From NCBI RefSeq assembly GCF_016495865.1, contig NZ_CP054706.1, forward strand, positions 2,232,001 through 2,296,000: DNA of 64,000 nt. The letters run 5' to 3'. The notes under the pieces were generated by a model. It had not been told where the DNA came from and did no database searches. It saw nothing but the letters and a program-made list of their open reading frames with translations. The translations under genes were made by a program, and so were the position numbers. Origin of the DNA: Salicibibacter cibi (GTDB taxonomy: Bacteria > Bacillota > Bacilli > Bacillales > Marinococcaceae). Positions 34,336-44,024 of this stretch are shown in pieces (position 1 is the stretch's first letter; each line of letters begins with the position of its first letter).

Positions 34336-34575
34336 ATCTCCACAACCTTATACAGATAAAAATATGACTACTCGAATTTACAAAATAAACATGTTTCAAT
34401 AACCTCAATTAACTTACCCTCATCCACTTCTCCTCCGTTATTCAGACCACAAAGAGAAACTTTTGTCGAGCACTTCTATCTGGCTGCGACTTTCCATAGT
34501 GGGACTCTCCTTATAAGTAGCCTGTTCTTTTTCAAATACTTCACATTGTTGCTCAACGACACAATCCAGTTTTGG

Positions 34576-35115
34576 TCAAAAGATTCCTGTATATTCTTTC
34601 TTTAACATTGACATCATGACTCGATCTCTAAATTCTCCGTTAGTAAATACATCCTCCCGTAATCTGCCTTCAACTGTATATCCAAGTTTTTCATTTAAAC
34701 GAATCATCTTATCATTTCCAGCCCACATATAAGAGTAAATCCTATTTATCCCTAATTCCTTGAACCCATATACTGTTAAAAGTTTCTTCACTTCAAAACC
34801 TATTCCTTGCCCCCGATATTCCTTACCACCTATGACTAAATACGCTTCTGCTTTAGAGTATCTAAGATCTATATTTATAAATCCACCAAATCCAATTGGG
34901 ACGTTATTGTTCAAATCACATATTATAAAATCCTTACGTGTATTATCCAAGGATACATTCAGAAGCCATTTTTTTGTGCCTACTTCGGAAATGGGAACCT
35001 CTATATTTAATGTTTTTCGAACTTCGGGATCGTTTACCCATTTCACTTTATAAGGAACGTCCTGCTCCTCCATTAGCCTTAGATAAGTTTTGTTACCTTC
35101 CAGCAAAGTGTTCAC
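34576..35115 (-). CDS. GNAT-family N-acetyltransferase (RimJ/PseH-like)
   Basis: A 179-residue GNAT enzyme. The acetyl-CoA pyrophosphate-binding motif is KEYRGQGIGFEVKKLL (Q/RxxGxG), preceded by the beta-bulge AEAYLVIGGK and followed by NRIYSYMWAGNDKMIRLNEKLGYT (motif B). It is like RimJ/RimL and sugar N-acetyltransferases such as PseH. It starts 5 bases after the sugar-transferase gene stop in the capsule cluster, so it may acetylate an amino sugar of the repeat unit, though protein acetylation is not excluded. After its TGA stop the same frame stays open for 45 more codons (to 34438). Confidence 0.85.
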   Translation of the reverse strand: MNTLLEGNKTYLRLMEEQDVPYKVKWVNDPEVRKTLNIEVPISEVGTKKWLLNVSLDNTRKDFIICDLNNNVPIGFGGFINIDLRYSKAEAYLVIGGKEYRGQGIGFEVKKLLTVYGFKELGINRIYSYMWAGNDKMIRLNEKLGYTVEGRLREDVFTNGEFRDRVMMSMLKKEYTGIF

Positions 35116-35120
35116 CTTCT

Positions 35121-35744
35121 TTATTTTTGATATTTGTCCTTATTTGATTCATCCACTACTGTATCGTTTCGTCCCGAATAAACCCCTTCTGATAATAAGA
35201 TAACCTTAAGAGTTCTAAAAAGTATCTTCACGTCTAACCAAAGACTATAATTCTCAACATACCATATATCTTTTTCGATCCTCTCAGGCCATGTCAAAAC
35301 ATTCCTTCCGTTAACTTGTGCCCATCCCGTTATCCCTGGTCTCATGTTCAACCGTTTCTTTTCTTTATCACTATATGTATCTAAGTGGTGAACCGGGGCT
35401 GGTCTTGGACCTATCAAACTCATCTCACCTTTTAGTACATTAAATAGTTGTGGAATTTCATCCAAACTAAGTTTTCGTAAATACTTGCCAACTTTTGTTA
35501 TTCGGAGGTCGTTTTCAGCTGTTTTTAATCCTAACCCTTGATTTTCTGCGTTGGTTACCATCGTTCTGAACTTAATTATATTAAAAGTTTGGGCATGCTG
35601 ACCAATTCTTGGTTGAGAAAAGAAAACACTACCCTGACTATCAACTTTTATCATTAGTGCTATGATCAAAAGAAACGGTGACAATATCAAGAGGATTATA
35701 ACAGCCGTCATAACATCTAGTAATCTTTTTATAGAATGCTTCAT
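35121..35744 (-). CDS. Undecaprenyl-phosphate sugar-1-phosphate transferase
   Basis: A 207-residue monotopic phosphoglycosyl transferase (PglC/WbaP C-domain type). One N-terminal reentrant helix (VMTAVIILLILSPFLLIIALMI) precedes the catalytic motif VFFSQPRIGQHAQTFNIIKFRTM (with KFRTM), then KLSLDEIPQLFNVLKGEMSLIGPRP (catalytic Asp-Glu) and RPGITGWAQVNGRN. It moves the first sugar phosphate from a UDP-sugar to undecaprenyl phosphate, starting the repeat unit. In this cluster the substrate could be a diNAcBac-like or FucNAc/GlcNAc-type sugar from the dehydratase genes. It sits near the 3' end of the capsule operon. Confidence 0.9.
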   Translation of the reverse strand: MKHSIKRLLDVMTAVIILLILSPFLLIIALMIKVDSQGSVFFSQPRIGQHAQTFNIIKFRTMVTNAENQGLGLKTAENDLRITKVGKYLRKLSLDEIPQLFNVLKGEMSLIGPRPAPVHHLDTYSDKEKKRLNMRPGITGWAQVNGRNVLTWPERIEKDIWYVENYSLWLDVKILFRTLKVILLSEGVYSGRNDTVVDESNKDKYQK

Positions 35745-35768
35745 TGTTACACCTTCTTTCCTCCACCA

Positions 35769-36731
35769 CTATTTTATCATGATATTATCGTACTTCATCA
35801 TCACTTTATTTTCTTTATAATTTAAACCAGAATAATCTGGATTGGCTTTTCCATTTAAATTATTAATTATTCTTTCCGGAAAATCGATACCCATTTCATG
35901 CGCATGGGGATATCCACCGCCAAACCTGGGATTTATTTCGGATATATATAAATTTCCATTGTACTCAAAGCAATCAATGTCTAACGGACCGACATAGGTG
36001 GTTTTTTCTATAAAATCCAAAATAAGTTTTTCTATTCTATAGTCTTTCACAGAAATAGCTTTATCCGTTTCGCCGGCCCTCATTCTTAATTTTTCTTTAA
36101 TAAAAATGTCAGTGATGTTGTGACTAATTAAATCAACATAAACATCAATTCCGTATTCCTTTTCTTTTAGAAAAGGTTGCACGACTAGATTATCGTGATC
36201 TTTAAAAAGTTGCCCTAATTGATCGAAGGAATAGACGGTAACAATCCCTAGACTGGAGCTCCCCTCACGTGGTTTTGCGACAAGAGGATAACTTAAGTCG
36301 TTGTTAGAAATGGCTTGTGTTACTTGTTCAATCGTTATGTATGTAGGTACCGATGGAAGGTCACGCTCGTTTAGGTACTGGTAAGTCTTATACTTATCTA
36401 AACTCATTTCAATCATTGTGGGGTTCGATGTTATCAACGTAACGCCAATTTCCTCAAATGTCTGTTTATACTCTATCAAAACCGACAGTTCGGGATCAAT
36501 TAATGAAAAAACCCCGCTAACCTCATACTTCTTACATATATTTATCAGTGTCTCTATATAGTTATCATCCGTAATTCGTGGAACAATTTCATAAGTATCT
36601 GCTGCATATAATGCCGGGGCATTTATATCCAAGTCCGTCGCAATTACTTGACCTCCATATTTGTTCAGATGGCTTTTAAAATATTCGACGACTTTATATC
36701 GTCGGCCCGCGCTTGTTATCAGGATATTCAT
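35769..36731 (-). CDS. ATP-grasp protein (carbamoyl-phosphate-synthase-like)
   Basis: A 320-residue ATP-grasp enzyme. The N-terminal Rossmann-like pre-ATP-grasp domain starts ILITSAGRRYKVVEYF; the ATP-grasp core has YPLVAKPREGSSSLGI (ATP lysine and glycine loop), VVQPFLKEKEYGIDVYVD and the metal-binding YISEINPRFGGGYPHA. Such proteins in capsule clusters ligate an amino acid or other amine/carboxylate to a sugar. The cluster has no other obvious decorating ligase, so it may add an amino acid to a uronic acid or amino sugar. Specific substrates are unknown. Confidence 0.85.
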   Translation of the reverse strand: MNILITSAGRRYKVVEYFKSHLNKYGGQVIATDLDINAPALYAADTYEIVPRITDDNYIETLINICKKYEVSGVFSLIDPELSVLIEYKQTFEEIGVTLITSNPTMIEMSLDKYKTYQYLNERDLPSVPTYITIEQVTQAISNNDLSYPLVAKPREGSSSLGIVTVYSFDQLGQLFKDHDNLVVQPFLKEKEYGIDVYVDLISHNITDIFIKEKLRMRAGETDKAISVKDYRIEKLILDFIEKTTYVGPLDIDCFEYNGNLYISEINPRFGGGYPHAHEMGIDFPERIINNLNGKANPDYSGLNYKENKVMMKYDNIMIK

Positions 36732-36850
36732 ATACTTGTTACTCCTACATCTGCAGATATTTGTATTAATTCAATCTTAAATTGATCTTTAAAAGCCCCC
36801 ATTAGGCATGCCGATCATTTCTGATACTAAAGTGTGGTCCCTATACGAAC

Positions 36851-37603
36851 CTATTTAATATTAAATTCTACGATATTTAAAACTGTATGAACTTTCTCAT
36901 TAATGGGTTTACCACCTTTAATTCTTTTCAATGAGGGTTTTATCTGATTGATGTTCTCAAGAATAATGTCCATACTTTTTTGATGATAAGTAAGTAAAGA
37001 TTCTAGTTTTTGAGAAGACAGCAAATTTATTCTTCCAGATTTCAGGTTCCGTTTTTTTACCCGATCAGCAGCTGATTTTGCATCAAAAGACATAAACAAA
37101 AGATTTACATCATTTTTTTTTGATAGAGCCCTTACTAGTTTTGTTAATCTAGCTTTTGAAAAAGAATCTCCACTTAGAACAATACTCCAAACATATTGTA
37201 ATGTTCCTTCATCCATTATAATGATATCATAATTTTTCTTTTTCAATGTTCTAATATAATAAAGATGTCGCATCAGCACAATAGAATATATATAGCTCTC
37301 AGTGTTTCTAGGTTTTACACTGCTAGAGAATGTTAGCACTTTATAAAACAACAATACATTGACAAGGCAGAAAAAAAAGAAGGAGATGTATTTTATCAAT
37401 TGTGAAGGTCTATTCAATTTAAAGGTACGTACTTTAATAATCTCCTTAATACTTGGTACACTATATCCATCTGCTTTTAAATGATTGATAACATGTCCAG
37501 CAACAGTAGTTTTCCCACTCCCAGGCATTCCTATAAATTCATATATGTGTGGGTGATTAGACAATGTTTTCATCCCCCAATCGATACTCGATTTTCTTAA
37601 CAA
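36851..37603 (-). CDS. P-loop kinase-like protein of capsule cluster
   Basis: A 250-residue P-loop NTPase. The Walker A motif is EFIGMPGSGKTTVAGHVINH near the N-terminus; a DEG motif (IIIMDEGTLQYVWS) corresponds to Walker B, and VKKRNLKSGRINLL carries lid-type arginines. The layout is like thymidylate/adenylate kinase-type proteins found in polysaccharide clusters. Between them lies a hydrophobic stretch (FFFFCLVNVLLFYKVL), unusual for a soluble kinase, that may attach it to the membrane. The start is uncertain: the given TTG has no clear ribosome binding site, while an ATG 10 codons later is preceded immediately by GGGGG, too close. The role in capsule synthesis is unknown. Confidence 0.7.
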   Translation of the reverse strand: MLRKSSIDWGMKTLSNHPHIYEFIGMPGSGKTTVAGHVINHLKADGYSVPSIKEIIKVRTFKLNRPSQLIKYISFFFFCLVNVLLFYKVLTFSSSVKPRNTESYIYSIVLMRHLYYIRTLKKKNYDIIIMDEGTLQYVWSIVLSGDSFSKARLTKLVRALSKKNDVNLLFMSFDAKSAADRVKKRNLKSGRINLLSSQKLESLLTYHQKSMDIILENINQIKPSLKRIKGGKPINEKVHTVLNIVEFNIK

Positions 37604-37760
37604 AAAGGTAGTGTGTTTTTGAACTTATGGGAGAGCTACTCAAAACATAACTATTAAGCTTATAAAATTTCCAATAGTAATGGTCCATGTGTGTTATCAA
37701 CACGTTAAGTACCTCCACCCTAAGTTAATTAACCTTCCCATAACTTACCCGTAACACTAA

Positions 37761-39256
37761 TTATATATTTCGCTTCAATCTTTTATAGATAAATTGCTTT
37801 ACCGTATTTATAGCCCAAACCCCATCTTTACCAAAGAAAATATTTGAACCATATCGATAGACAATCCATACAGAGAGTAAAACTAAAATCCCTATAGCTC
37901 CTACTGATACTAGCGGTGTAAGTTCATATGCTCTAAACAATTTTAATAGCACCCATACCTCACCAAAAACTAAAGTACCCAATAATAATCCAGGTATATG
38001 AGCACCCAAATACTCTTTCCACCTCATTCCTATCAACTTTAAGCTTAATTTCGCTAAAAGAAAATAATTCAGGGTTAGAGCTAACAACACCCCGAAAGCA
38101 ACACCAGAAACACCCCAAAAATGCCCAATGTACGAACCGATTAAAACAGCTAACGCATAGACCCATTGTCTCCAAGAATTTCGGTATACAGCTCCTTTAG
38201 CACGAATCAGTGAATCACTGAGTCTATAGCTGGTTCGAAACAAAAGTCCTGCTATTAAAATTTGGAATGCGGGGATAATCTCCGTCCAAGAAGTCCCTAA
38301 TAGCATCAGAACAATTTCAGGTGCAGCAAGCCATAAAAACGCTCCAATAGGAATAATTATTAAAGATACCATTGCTATACCTCGGCGATATACTCTTAAT
38401 ATCCTTTTATTCTGCTCCTGGATTGTTGACATAGCAGGGAAAAGAATCTTGTCCAAGACAGTTCCAAATAGTGTTACAGGCATCATCATCAATTGATACG
38501 CTCGACCGTAAAAACCTAATGCTTCAGCACCCAGAAATCTGCCTACGACAGCATTGTCCCCTTGCAAAGCAAAAAAGTTACCTATTTTCCCAAGAGTATG
38601 ACCACCGCCAAATAATAATAATTCTTTTAGAGTAATTACATTTAATTCTAGCTTTTTTGAATGAGGTCGAAAATATAGCATTAGGGACATCTTTAAAAGC
38701 GTTTGACTAATATGAGCTCCCACCAAAGCCCAAACACCGAAATCAAGAAGCCCTAAAGTGATTCCCATTAGTCCATAACCAATTGAAAAAGATACAACTT
38801 GCATTATAGCTATATTACGAAATCTTAATTCTCTCCTTAATAGCGATTCTGCCACAATGCCCACACTTTGAAAAATAAACATTACAGAAATTACCCTTAA
38901 AACTTCAGTCAATTCATCTATTAGAAACAGTGATGCTATTACAGGAGCAAATATGATAATTAGTAGAGTAAAAGTAAACCCTAATAAAATACTTGCCGTA
39001 AATCCTGTCCTAATATGCCTCTCTTCAAGATACATACGTTGTATCAATGCAGGACCTACACCCAATTGAGTAAATATCATTGAAAAAGTGACTATAACCA
39101 TAGTTGCATTTACAATACCGAATTCATGGGGGTAATTAGTCTGGCTAAAATAATTAAAACAAGGAATTGCATCAACCCTTGCATCCCTGAACCTGTAAAA
39201 ATCCAGAAAAATCCTCCAAATGTATGATCTGTAAGACTTTTTCTTTGTTCCGTCAT
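37761..39256 (-). pseudogene. wzx: Wzx-like polysaccharide flippase, frameshifted near the N-terminus
   Basis: A flippase of the WzxC/TuaB branch of the MOP superfamily, about 498 residues with 12-14 membrane helices if the frame is restored. The first 43 codons from ATG at 39256 (RKSLTDHTFGGFFWIFTGSG, MQGLMQFLVLIILARLITP) end at a TAA after five C bases; with one more C the frame continues EFGIVNATMVIVTF into the long frame (GVGPALIQR, ALGFYGRAYQLMMMP). As read, the protein lacks helix 1, which carries substrate-channel residues. The fault lies in a C-run, so slippage (phase variation) or a homopolymer error are both possible. It exports the lipid-linked repeat unit. Confidence 0.85.
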
Positions 39257-39374
39257 AAAATTGTACCTAAATAATTAAAGTTAATATATAGATTACTTCT
39301 CGTTATCATGTTAATTCTTCCATCTCCGAAGTTTTTCGTAAATTTACTAAGAGTCTTTAACAATATTAAGCTTT

Positions 39375-40517
39375 TCATTTATTCTCGGCTTTATCTGGTA
39401 AATCATACGTATATTGAGTTGTTGAAACAACTAATAGCAGACCCAAACTAATCCAAAGGAATTTTACATTAATATATGTAAAGCTGAATAAAAGAGCAGT
39501 TATTGACGCAATTGTAATTGCTAAAGATGTTCCTAAATAGAAATTGCTACGATTAAAAATAAAATAATGCATGAGCTTTATTGTTATTAATATAAAAGCA
39601 ATCAACAAGATTAATAGCAAAAGAATTCCACCTTCTGCATAAATCTCTAAAAAAAGATTATGAGGGTAGTAGCTTCCAAAAATTCCTATTCCAGCTCCAA
39701 CTAACGGATTTTCTCTAATTATATCAACTGCCACACTGTATAATTGTAACCTTGCAGAAATCGAATCCCCATCGCTCCCTTCCATAACTCTTTCGAGAAT
39801 TAACGTAAACTGATTAATTTGAAGAAAGAATACCGCTGTTACTGCTGAGAAAATCAGGATAAATGTGATCTTTTTCAAATTAAATTTAATTAATGGCAAC
39901 AATATTAATAAGCCAGCTATGGTACTTAGTAAGGGACCTTGTGAACCACTTAAAAGTAATGTCCAGGTGCTTATTAGCATTGTAATGGTAAAGGAACTAT
40001 AACTAATTCGATTAATCGCAAATAAGCTAAATACAAAAATAATCGTAAGAGAGGCTATCATCCCTAACACTAAAGGATTCAAACCATAAAACTCAAATCT
40101 GCTTACTTGCATACCCTCTATTATAAAATTCCCAATCACTAGGGATTGTAAAATAGTTGAGTTTATAACAGAGGCCTTCACAAAAAAAAGAAAGTCACTC
40201 TTCGTTCTAATAATGAATCTTGAAAAATAAATCAAAGGTACACCTAGAAAGACAAGTTGCAAGATCCTTATTAATCCCATATATTGATCCGAAGAATAAA
40301 ATAAAGATAATAACAATATTAACATCCAAAGAGCTATCAGAGCGTCAATTTTATTTAATATTAACACCTTATTTTTATAAATTTTTTTCACACAAACAAA
40401 GAATAAAATTACATAAAGAAATACAGTTAAATCTAAATAAGTAGGTAACAGAACTTTTAATATATAGATGTTTGGAACTAAACTAAGTGCAATGATAGAC
40501 ATTTTTTTTTCGTTCAT
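39375..40517 (-). CDS. wzy: O-antigen ligase/Wzy-type polymerase
   Basis: A 380-residue membrane protein with about 10-12 helices and the Wzy_C motif in the large periplasmic loop: NPLVGAGIGIFGSYYPHNLFLEIYAEGG, with GxGxxxFG and the HN pair followed by E. This is the signature of O-antigen ligases and capsule polymerases. In this cluster, with a flippase and CpsC/CpsD, it should be the Wzy polymerase that joins repeat units outside the membrane. Strongly AT-rich, as usual for serotype-specific genes. Confidence 0.85.
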   Translation of the reverse strand: MNEKKMSIIALSLVPNIYILKVLLPTYLDLTVFLYVILFFVCVKKIYKNKVLILNKIDALIALWMLILLLSLFYSSDQYMGLIRILQLVFLGVPLIYFSRFIIRTKSDFLFFVKASVINSTILQSLVIGNFIIEGMQVSRFEFYGLNPLVLGMIASLTIIFVFSLFAINRISYSSFTITMLISTWTLLLSGSQGPLLSTIAGLLILLPLIKFNLKKITFILIFSAVTAVFFLQINQFTLILERVMEGSDGDSISARLQLYSVAVDIIRENPLVGAGIGIFGSYYPHNLFLEIYAEGGILLLLILLIAFILITIKLMHYFIFNRSNFYLGTSLAITIASITALLFSFTYINVKFLWISLGLLLVVSTTQYTYDLPDKAENK

Positions 40518-40536
40518 TTGTATTCAAAACCTAACC

Positions 40537-41751
40537 CTATGATTTAACAGCATTTCTCAAGTAATGTTCAGCAACTTTAGAATCAGAAAACTTCAAGGCC
40601 GCTTCTAGAGCTGTATTTGCGATTCTTTCTTTAGTTTCTTCATCTAATTTATTAATATAATTTAATGTCTCAACTAGATTTTCTACACTGTTACTTTTAC
40701 AAAGGAACCCATTCTCGTTGTTGTTTATTACACCATCAATACCTTCATTTTTTGAGCCTATGACTATGCAATTTGCCAGCATCGCTTCCAAATATACTAA
40801 ACCAAATGCTTCTCTCTCACTGACCATTATGAAGCCCTGAGAACTTCTTAATAAGTCCATAATTTCTGGTCTACTTAATTTGCCTTTAAAATCAATATTG
40901 TGATCTAAATTTAAATCTGCGACTAATGATTTTAGATTAGATTCTTCAGGCCCTTCACCCACTATATGCAATTTGAAGTCCTTATTCGGATAAACATCAT
41001 TTAAACTCTTTATAATCACATCTATATTTTTTCTTAAAATTAACCTGCCCACATAAACAAAATTTTTTAGAGGTGTCTCGTTAAAAATTTTTTTTGGTAC
41101 TTTATTATAACCTGCATGCTCAATAAACTCATTCGGTAACCCAGAATAACATATAAACGGATCTTTCGTATCAACAATATTTAAGAGTTTTTGCGACATA
41201 CTTACTGATCTACACCCAACAGTGTCAATATCACGACTTAAGGTATTAAGCCATCTATTACTTTTCTTAATGTAATGTAATTCGTGTAACACAATAGATG
41301 TTTTACAAGAATAATCCTCTTTGAACATTGATAATAGGGGAATCTGTGGGTTTTCCCAATGACCGGTGACAAAGTCAGGTTTAAAATTTTTTTCCTTCAA
41401 GTAACTCTTAATTTTATTGTATTGATGATTGATTTGTTTTGATGAAAAAGGCTTTCTGGGAACCTTTTTCGTGATAGGTAGTCTCAATACTTTTACCCCG
41501 TCAATTTGATAATCTAATACGCCAATATTTTTATTTGGAATAAATCCTCCAACTTTTGAATTGATGGTTCCTTTAAATCTTTCTGATAGTAAATATACAA
41601 AAGAAGGGTATTTATTACTGTTGTGAACAACCAATACATTGTGTCCCTGTTTGACCCATTCTTTAGCAAAATAATGAACAACAGGGGTCACTCCTGAGTT
41701 GTTTGGATCATCTGGCTGTGGGTACACTGAAGTTAAAACTAATATATTCAT
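40537..41751 (-). CDS. Glycosyltransferase family 4
   Basis: A 404-residue GT-B glycosyltransferase. The N-terminal domain starts MNILVLTSVYPQPDDPNNSG (GT4-like) and has HNSNKYPSF; the C-terminal donor domain holds FVYVGRLILRKNIDVIIKSL, IVGEGPEESNL and the EX7E motif in SEREAFGLVYLEAMLANC. It adds one sugar to the growing lipid-linked unit from a nucleotide sugar with retention. ATG at 41751 has GGAGTG 7 bases before it; four codons upstream (TTG) overlap this site and are unlikely. Confidence 0.88.
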   Translation of the reverse strand: MNILVLTSVYPQPDDPNNSGVTPVVHYFAKEWVKQGHNVLVVHNSNKYPSFVYLLSERFKGTINSKVGGFIPNKNIGVLDYQIDGVKVLRLPITKKVPRKPFSSKQINHQYNKIKSYLKEKNFKPDFVTGHWENPQIPLLSMFKEDYSCKTSIVLHELHYIKKSNRWLNTLSRDIDTVGCRSVSMSQKLLNIVDTKDPFICYSGLPNEFIEHAGYNKVPKKIFNETPLKNFVYVGRLILRKNIDVIIKSLNDVYPNKDFKLHIVGEGPEESNLKSLVADLNLDHNIDFKGKLSRPEIMDLLRSSQGFIMVSEREAFGLVYLEAMLANCIVIGSKNEGIDGVINNNENGFLCKSNSVENLVETLNYINKLDEETKERIANTALEAALKFSDSKVAEHYLRNAVKS

Positions 41752-41778
41752 GGTACACTCCAACTCTCTTGCTTATAT

Positions 41779-42912
41779 CTATTTCCCCCAAATAGTTTTA
41801 TCTACAATACTTGTATAGCTTTGTATTAGCTTTACTACCTTCAGTGAAACATTATCATCCTTATAATCAGAAGGTATTTCTTCATTCTCATCATTATTGT
41901 TTTTTTCAATCATACTCCCTAAGTTTATAGCTCTCTCTATATCTTTATGATTAATTCCACCAATGATAACGTTCCCTTTATCGATTACTTCAGGTCGTTC
42001 AGTGGAGGTTCTTAATAATACACCAGTGAACTTTAACAATGCACTTTCCTCTGAAAGTGTTCCACTATCTGATAAGACGCAATACGCGTTTTTTTGGAGA
42101 TTATTATAATCTAAAAAACCAAATGGCTTAATACTTTTTACTAATGGATGGAATTCAAAATTCCTTTCATTGATAAACTTTTGAGTTCTAGGATGAGTGG
42201 AATATATGATGGGCATCTCATACTTCTCTCCCAGACTGTTTAAGGCAGACATTATAGAAATGAAGTTTTGCTCGTCATCAATGTTTTCTTCTCGATGAGC
42301 CGAAACAAGGATATAATTATTTTTTTTAAGATCGAATTCATCTAATATATCGCTTGAATTGATACCTTCAAGATGCTTATCTAATACTTCATGCATTGGT
42401 GAACCTGTGACAAAGATATGTTCTTTCCTAACACCCTCTGAAAGTAGGTATCTTCTGGAGTGTTCGGTATAAGGTAGATTTATATCCGAGATATGATCAA
42501 CTATTTTACGATTGATTTCCTCAGGTACATTTTGATCAAAACAGCGATTTCCCGCCTCCATATGGAAGATAGGCACTTTTAATCTCTTAGCACTTATTGC
42601 TGATAAAGCCGAGTTTGTGTCACCGAGAATAAGCAATGCATCGGGCTGTACTTTAGTCAAAACATCATATGACTTAGCAATTATGTCGCCCATTGTGTCA
42701 CCTAGAGTCTCACCAGTACTATTTAAAAAGTAGTTGGGGCTTCTTATACCTAATTCCTCAAAAAAGATTTCATTCAAGGCATAATCCCAGTTTTGCCCCG
42801 TATGTACGAGCGTATGATCAAAATATCGATCACAAGCTTTAATCACTTCAGAAAGACGAATAATTTCCGGCCTTGTACCTACGATAGTCATAACTTTTAA
42901 TTTATCCGCCAT
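41779..42912 (-). CDS. capG: UDP-N-acetylglucosamine 2-epimerase family, CapG-type
   Basis: A 377-residue non-hydrolysing UDP-GlcNAc 2-epimerase-like enzyme. Motifs are VGTRPEIIRLSEVIKAC, HTGQNWDYALNEIFFEELGI, LLILGDTNSALSA, HMEAGNRCFDQNVPEEINRK and SDSGTLSEESALL. Preceded by CapE- and CapF-type genes it is the third step of UDP-L-FucNAc synthesis: 2-epimerisation of UDP-N-acetyl-L-pneumosamine. It starts 2 bases after CapF's stop. The gene order capE-capF-capG is the same as in Staphylococcus aureus type 5/8 capsules, which supports this over the general MnaA role. Confidence 0.9.
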   Translation of the reverse strand: MADKLKVMTIVGTRPEIIRLSEVIKACDRYFDHTLVHTGQNWDYALNEIFFEELGIRSPNYFLNSTGETLGDTMGDIIAKSYDVLTKVQPDALLILGDTNSALSAISAKRLKVPIFHMEAGNRCFDQNVPEEINRKIVDHISDINLPYTEHSRRYLLSEGVRKEHIFVTGSPMHEVLDKHLEGINSSDILDEFDLKKNNYILVSAHREENIDDEQNFISIMSALNSLGEKYEMPIIYSTHPRTQKFINERNFEFHPLVKSIKPFGFLDYNNLQKNAYCVLSDSGTLSEESALLKFTGVLLRTSTERPEVIDKGNVIIGGINHKDIERAINLGSMIEKNNNDENEEIPSDYKDDNVSLKVVKLIQSYTSIVDKTIWGK

Positions 42913-42914
42913 TA

Positions 42915-44024
42915 TTACACCTCTTCCCGATATGTATCGGGATTGTTTTGATCAAATATTTCACAAGCCCAAAATAAGGTAATAAGATCTTCCACTCCTG
43001 TGTTCTTGATTGCATGTGTGTAACCAGGTGGAATATCTACAACTTCTGGATTTTCACCATTAACATGATATTCGATAACCTTGTCATCATTAATATTTCG
43101 AAATGATATAACGCCTTCTCCCTGTACAACCAAAAACTTTTCTACTTTTGTGTGATGCCAGTGATTACCTCTCGTAATACCTGGTTTTGATTTTGAAATA
43201 AATATTTGTCCCATCTCTTTAGACTTGATAAATTCTGCCAGCCAGCCTCTATTGTCTTCATTTTTATTAAGATAGTAGGAAAAGTCATCTTTATTAAGAT
43301 AAGAAAGGAAAGTAGCATATACATTCCTATCAAATTGATTTGCCAAAGATGGCATGATTAAATTTTCTCTACTAGATTTGAATTCATATAATTTGTTAGC
43401 TAACTGGCCAACAGTAATTTTCGTTGTAGTTGTTATCTCGTAAAACTCACCAACTTTTCTACCTTGACCGTTTAACGAAAGAATGAACTCATTTATGATG
43501 TCATCGATATAAGCTAATTCCAGTAGATGATCCTCGTCATTTATTGTGATAGACTTATCATTAGCAATGTTATAGCTAAAAGTTGCAACAACACTATTGT
43601 AATTAGGACGAGCCCATTTTCCAAAAGCATTAGGAAGTCTATAGATCATCACAGGCGCTCCTGAGGATTTTCCATAATTAAAGATGACGTCTTCAGCCTT
43701 TTTTTTACTTTCACCATACGCATTATTATTTTCAGCTTGAATAGAAGAAGTAAAGAGTACAGGTACATTCTTGCTGTATGTTTGCAGCATATCGATTATT
43801 GTTTTAGTGAACTCAACGTTCCCTTCCGTAAATTCGTTATTGTTTTCAGGTCTGTTAACACCTGCTAAATGAAAAACAAAATCGCACTCTTTTATATATT
43901 TCTCCATTGCTCCATCTGTAGTATTGCGGTTGCAAACTAATAAATCATCATATCCTTCTACTTTTAACTGTGCAATTAAGTTTTTGGCAATGAACCCATT
44001 AGCTCCTGTGATTAAAATCTTCAT
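42915..44024 (-). CDS. capF: CapF-type reductase/epimerase (bifunctional SDR-cupin)
   Basis: A 369-residue two-domain enzyme. The N-terminal SDR domain starts MKILITGANGFIAKNLI and has the YGESKKKAE active site; the C-terminal cupin (from about residue 245) holds ITRGNHWHHTKVEKFLVVQGEG, with the metal histidines. This fusion is diagnostic of CapF/WbjC, which epimerises C-3 and reduces C-4 of the CapE product to form UDP-6-deoxy-L-TalNAc. It overlaps the CapE-type gene by 4 bases and is followed by CapG, so the pathway is complete in one transcription unit. Confidence 0.92.
   Translation of the reverse strand: MKILITGANGFIAKNLIAQLKVEGYDDLLVCNRNTTDGAMEKYIKECDFVFHLAGVNRPENNNEFTEGNVEFTKTIIDMLQTYSKNVPVLFTSSIQAENNNAYGESKKKAEDVIFNYGKSSGAPVMIYRLPNAFGKWARPNYNSVVATFSYNIANDKSITINDEDHLLELAYIDDIINEFILSLNGQGRKVGEFYEITTTTKITVGQLANKLYEFKSSRENLIMPSLANQFDRNVYATFLSYLNKDDFSYYLNKNEDNRGWLAEFIKSKEMGQIFISKSKPGITRGNHWHHTKVEKFLVVQGEGVISFRNINDDKVIEYHVNGENPEVVDIPPGYTHAIKNTGVEDLITLFWACEIFDQNNPDTYREEV

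Noticed and set aside
34360..34440. 19-codon GTG frame with GGAGGAG before the cyclase
   Set aside because: Too short and without recognisable features; probably chance or a minor leader.
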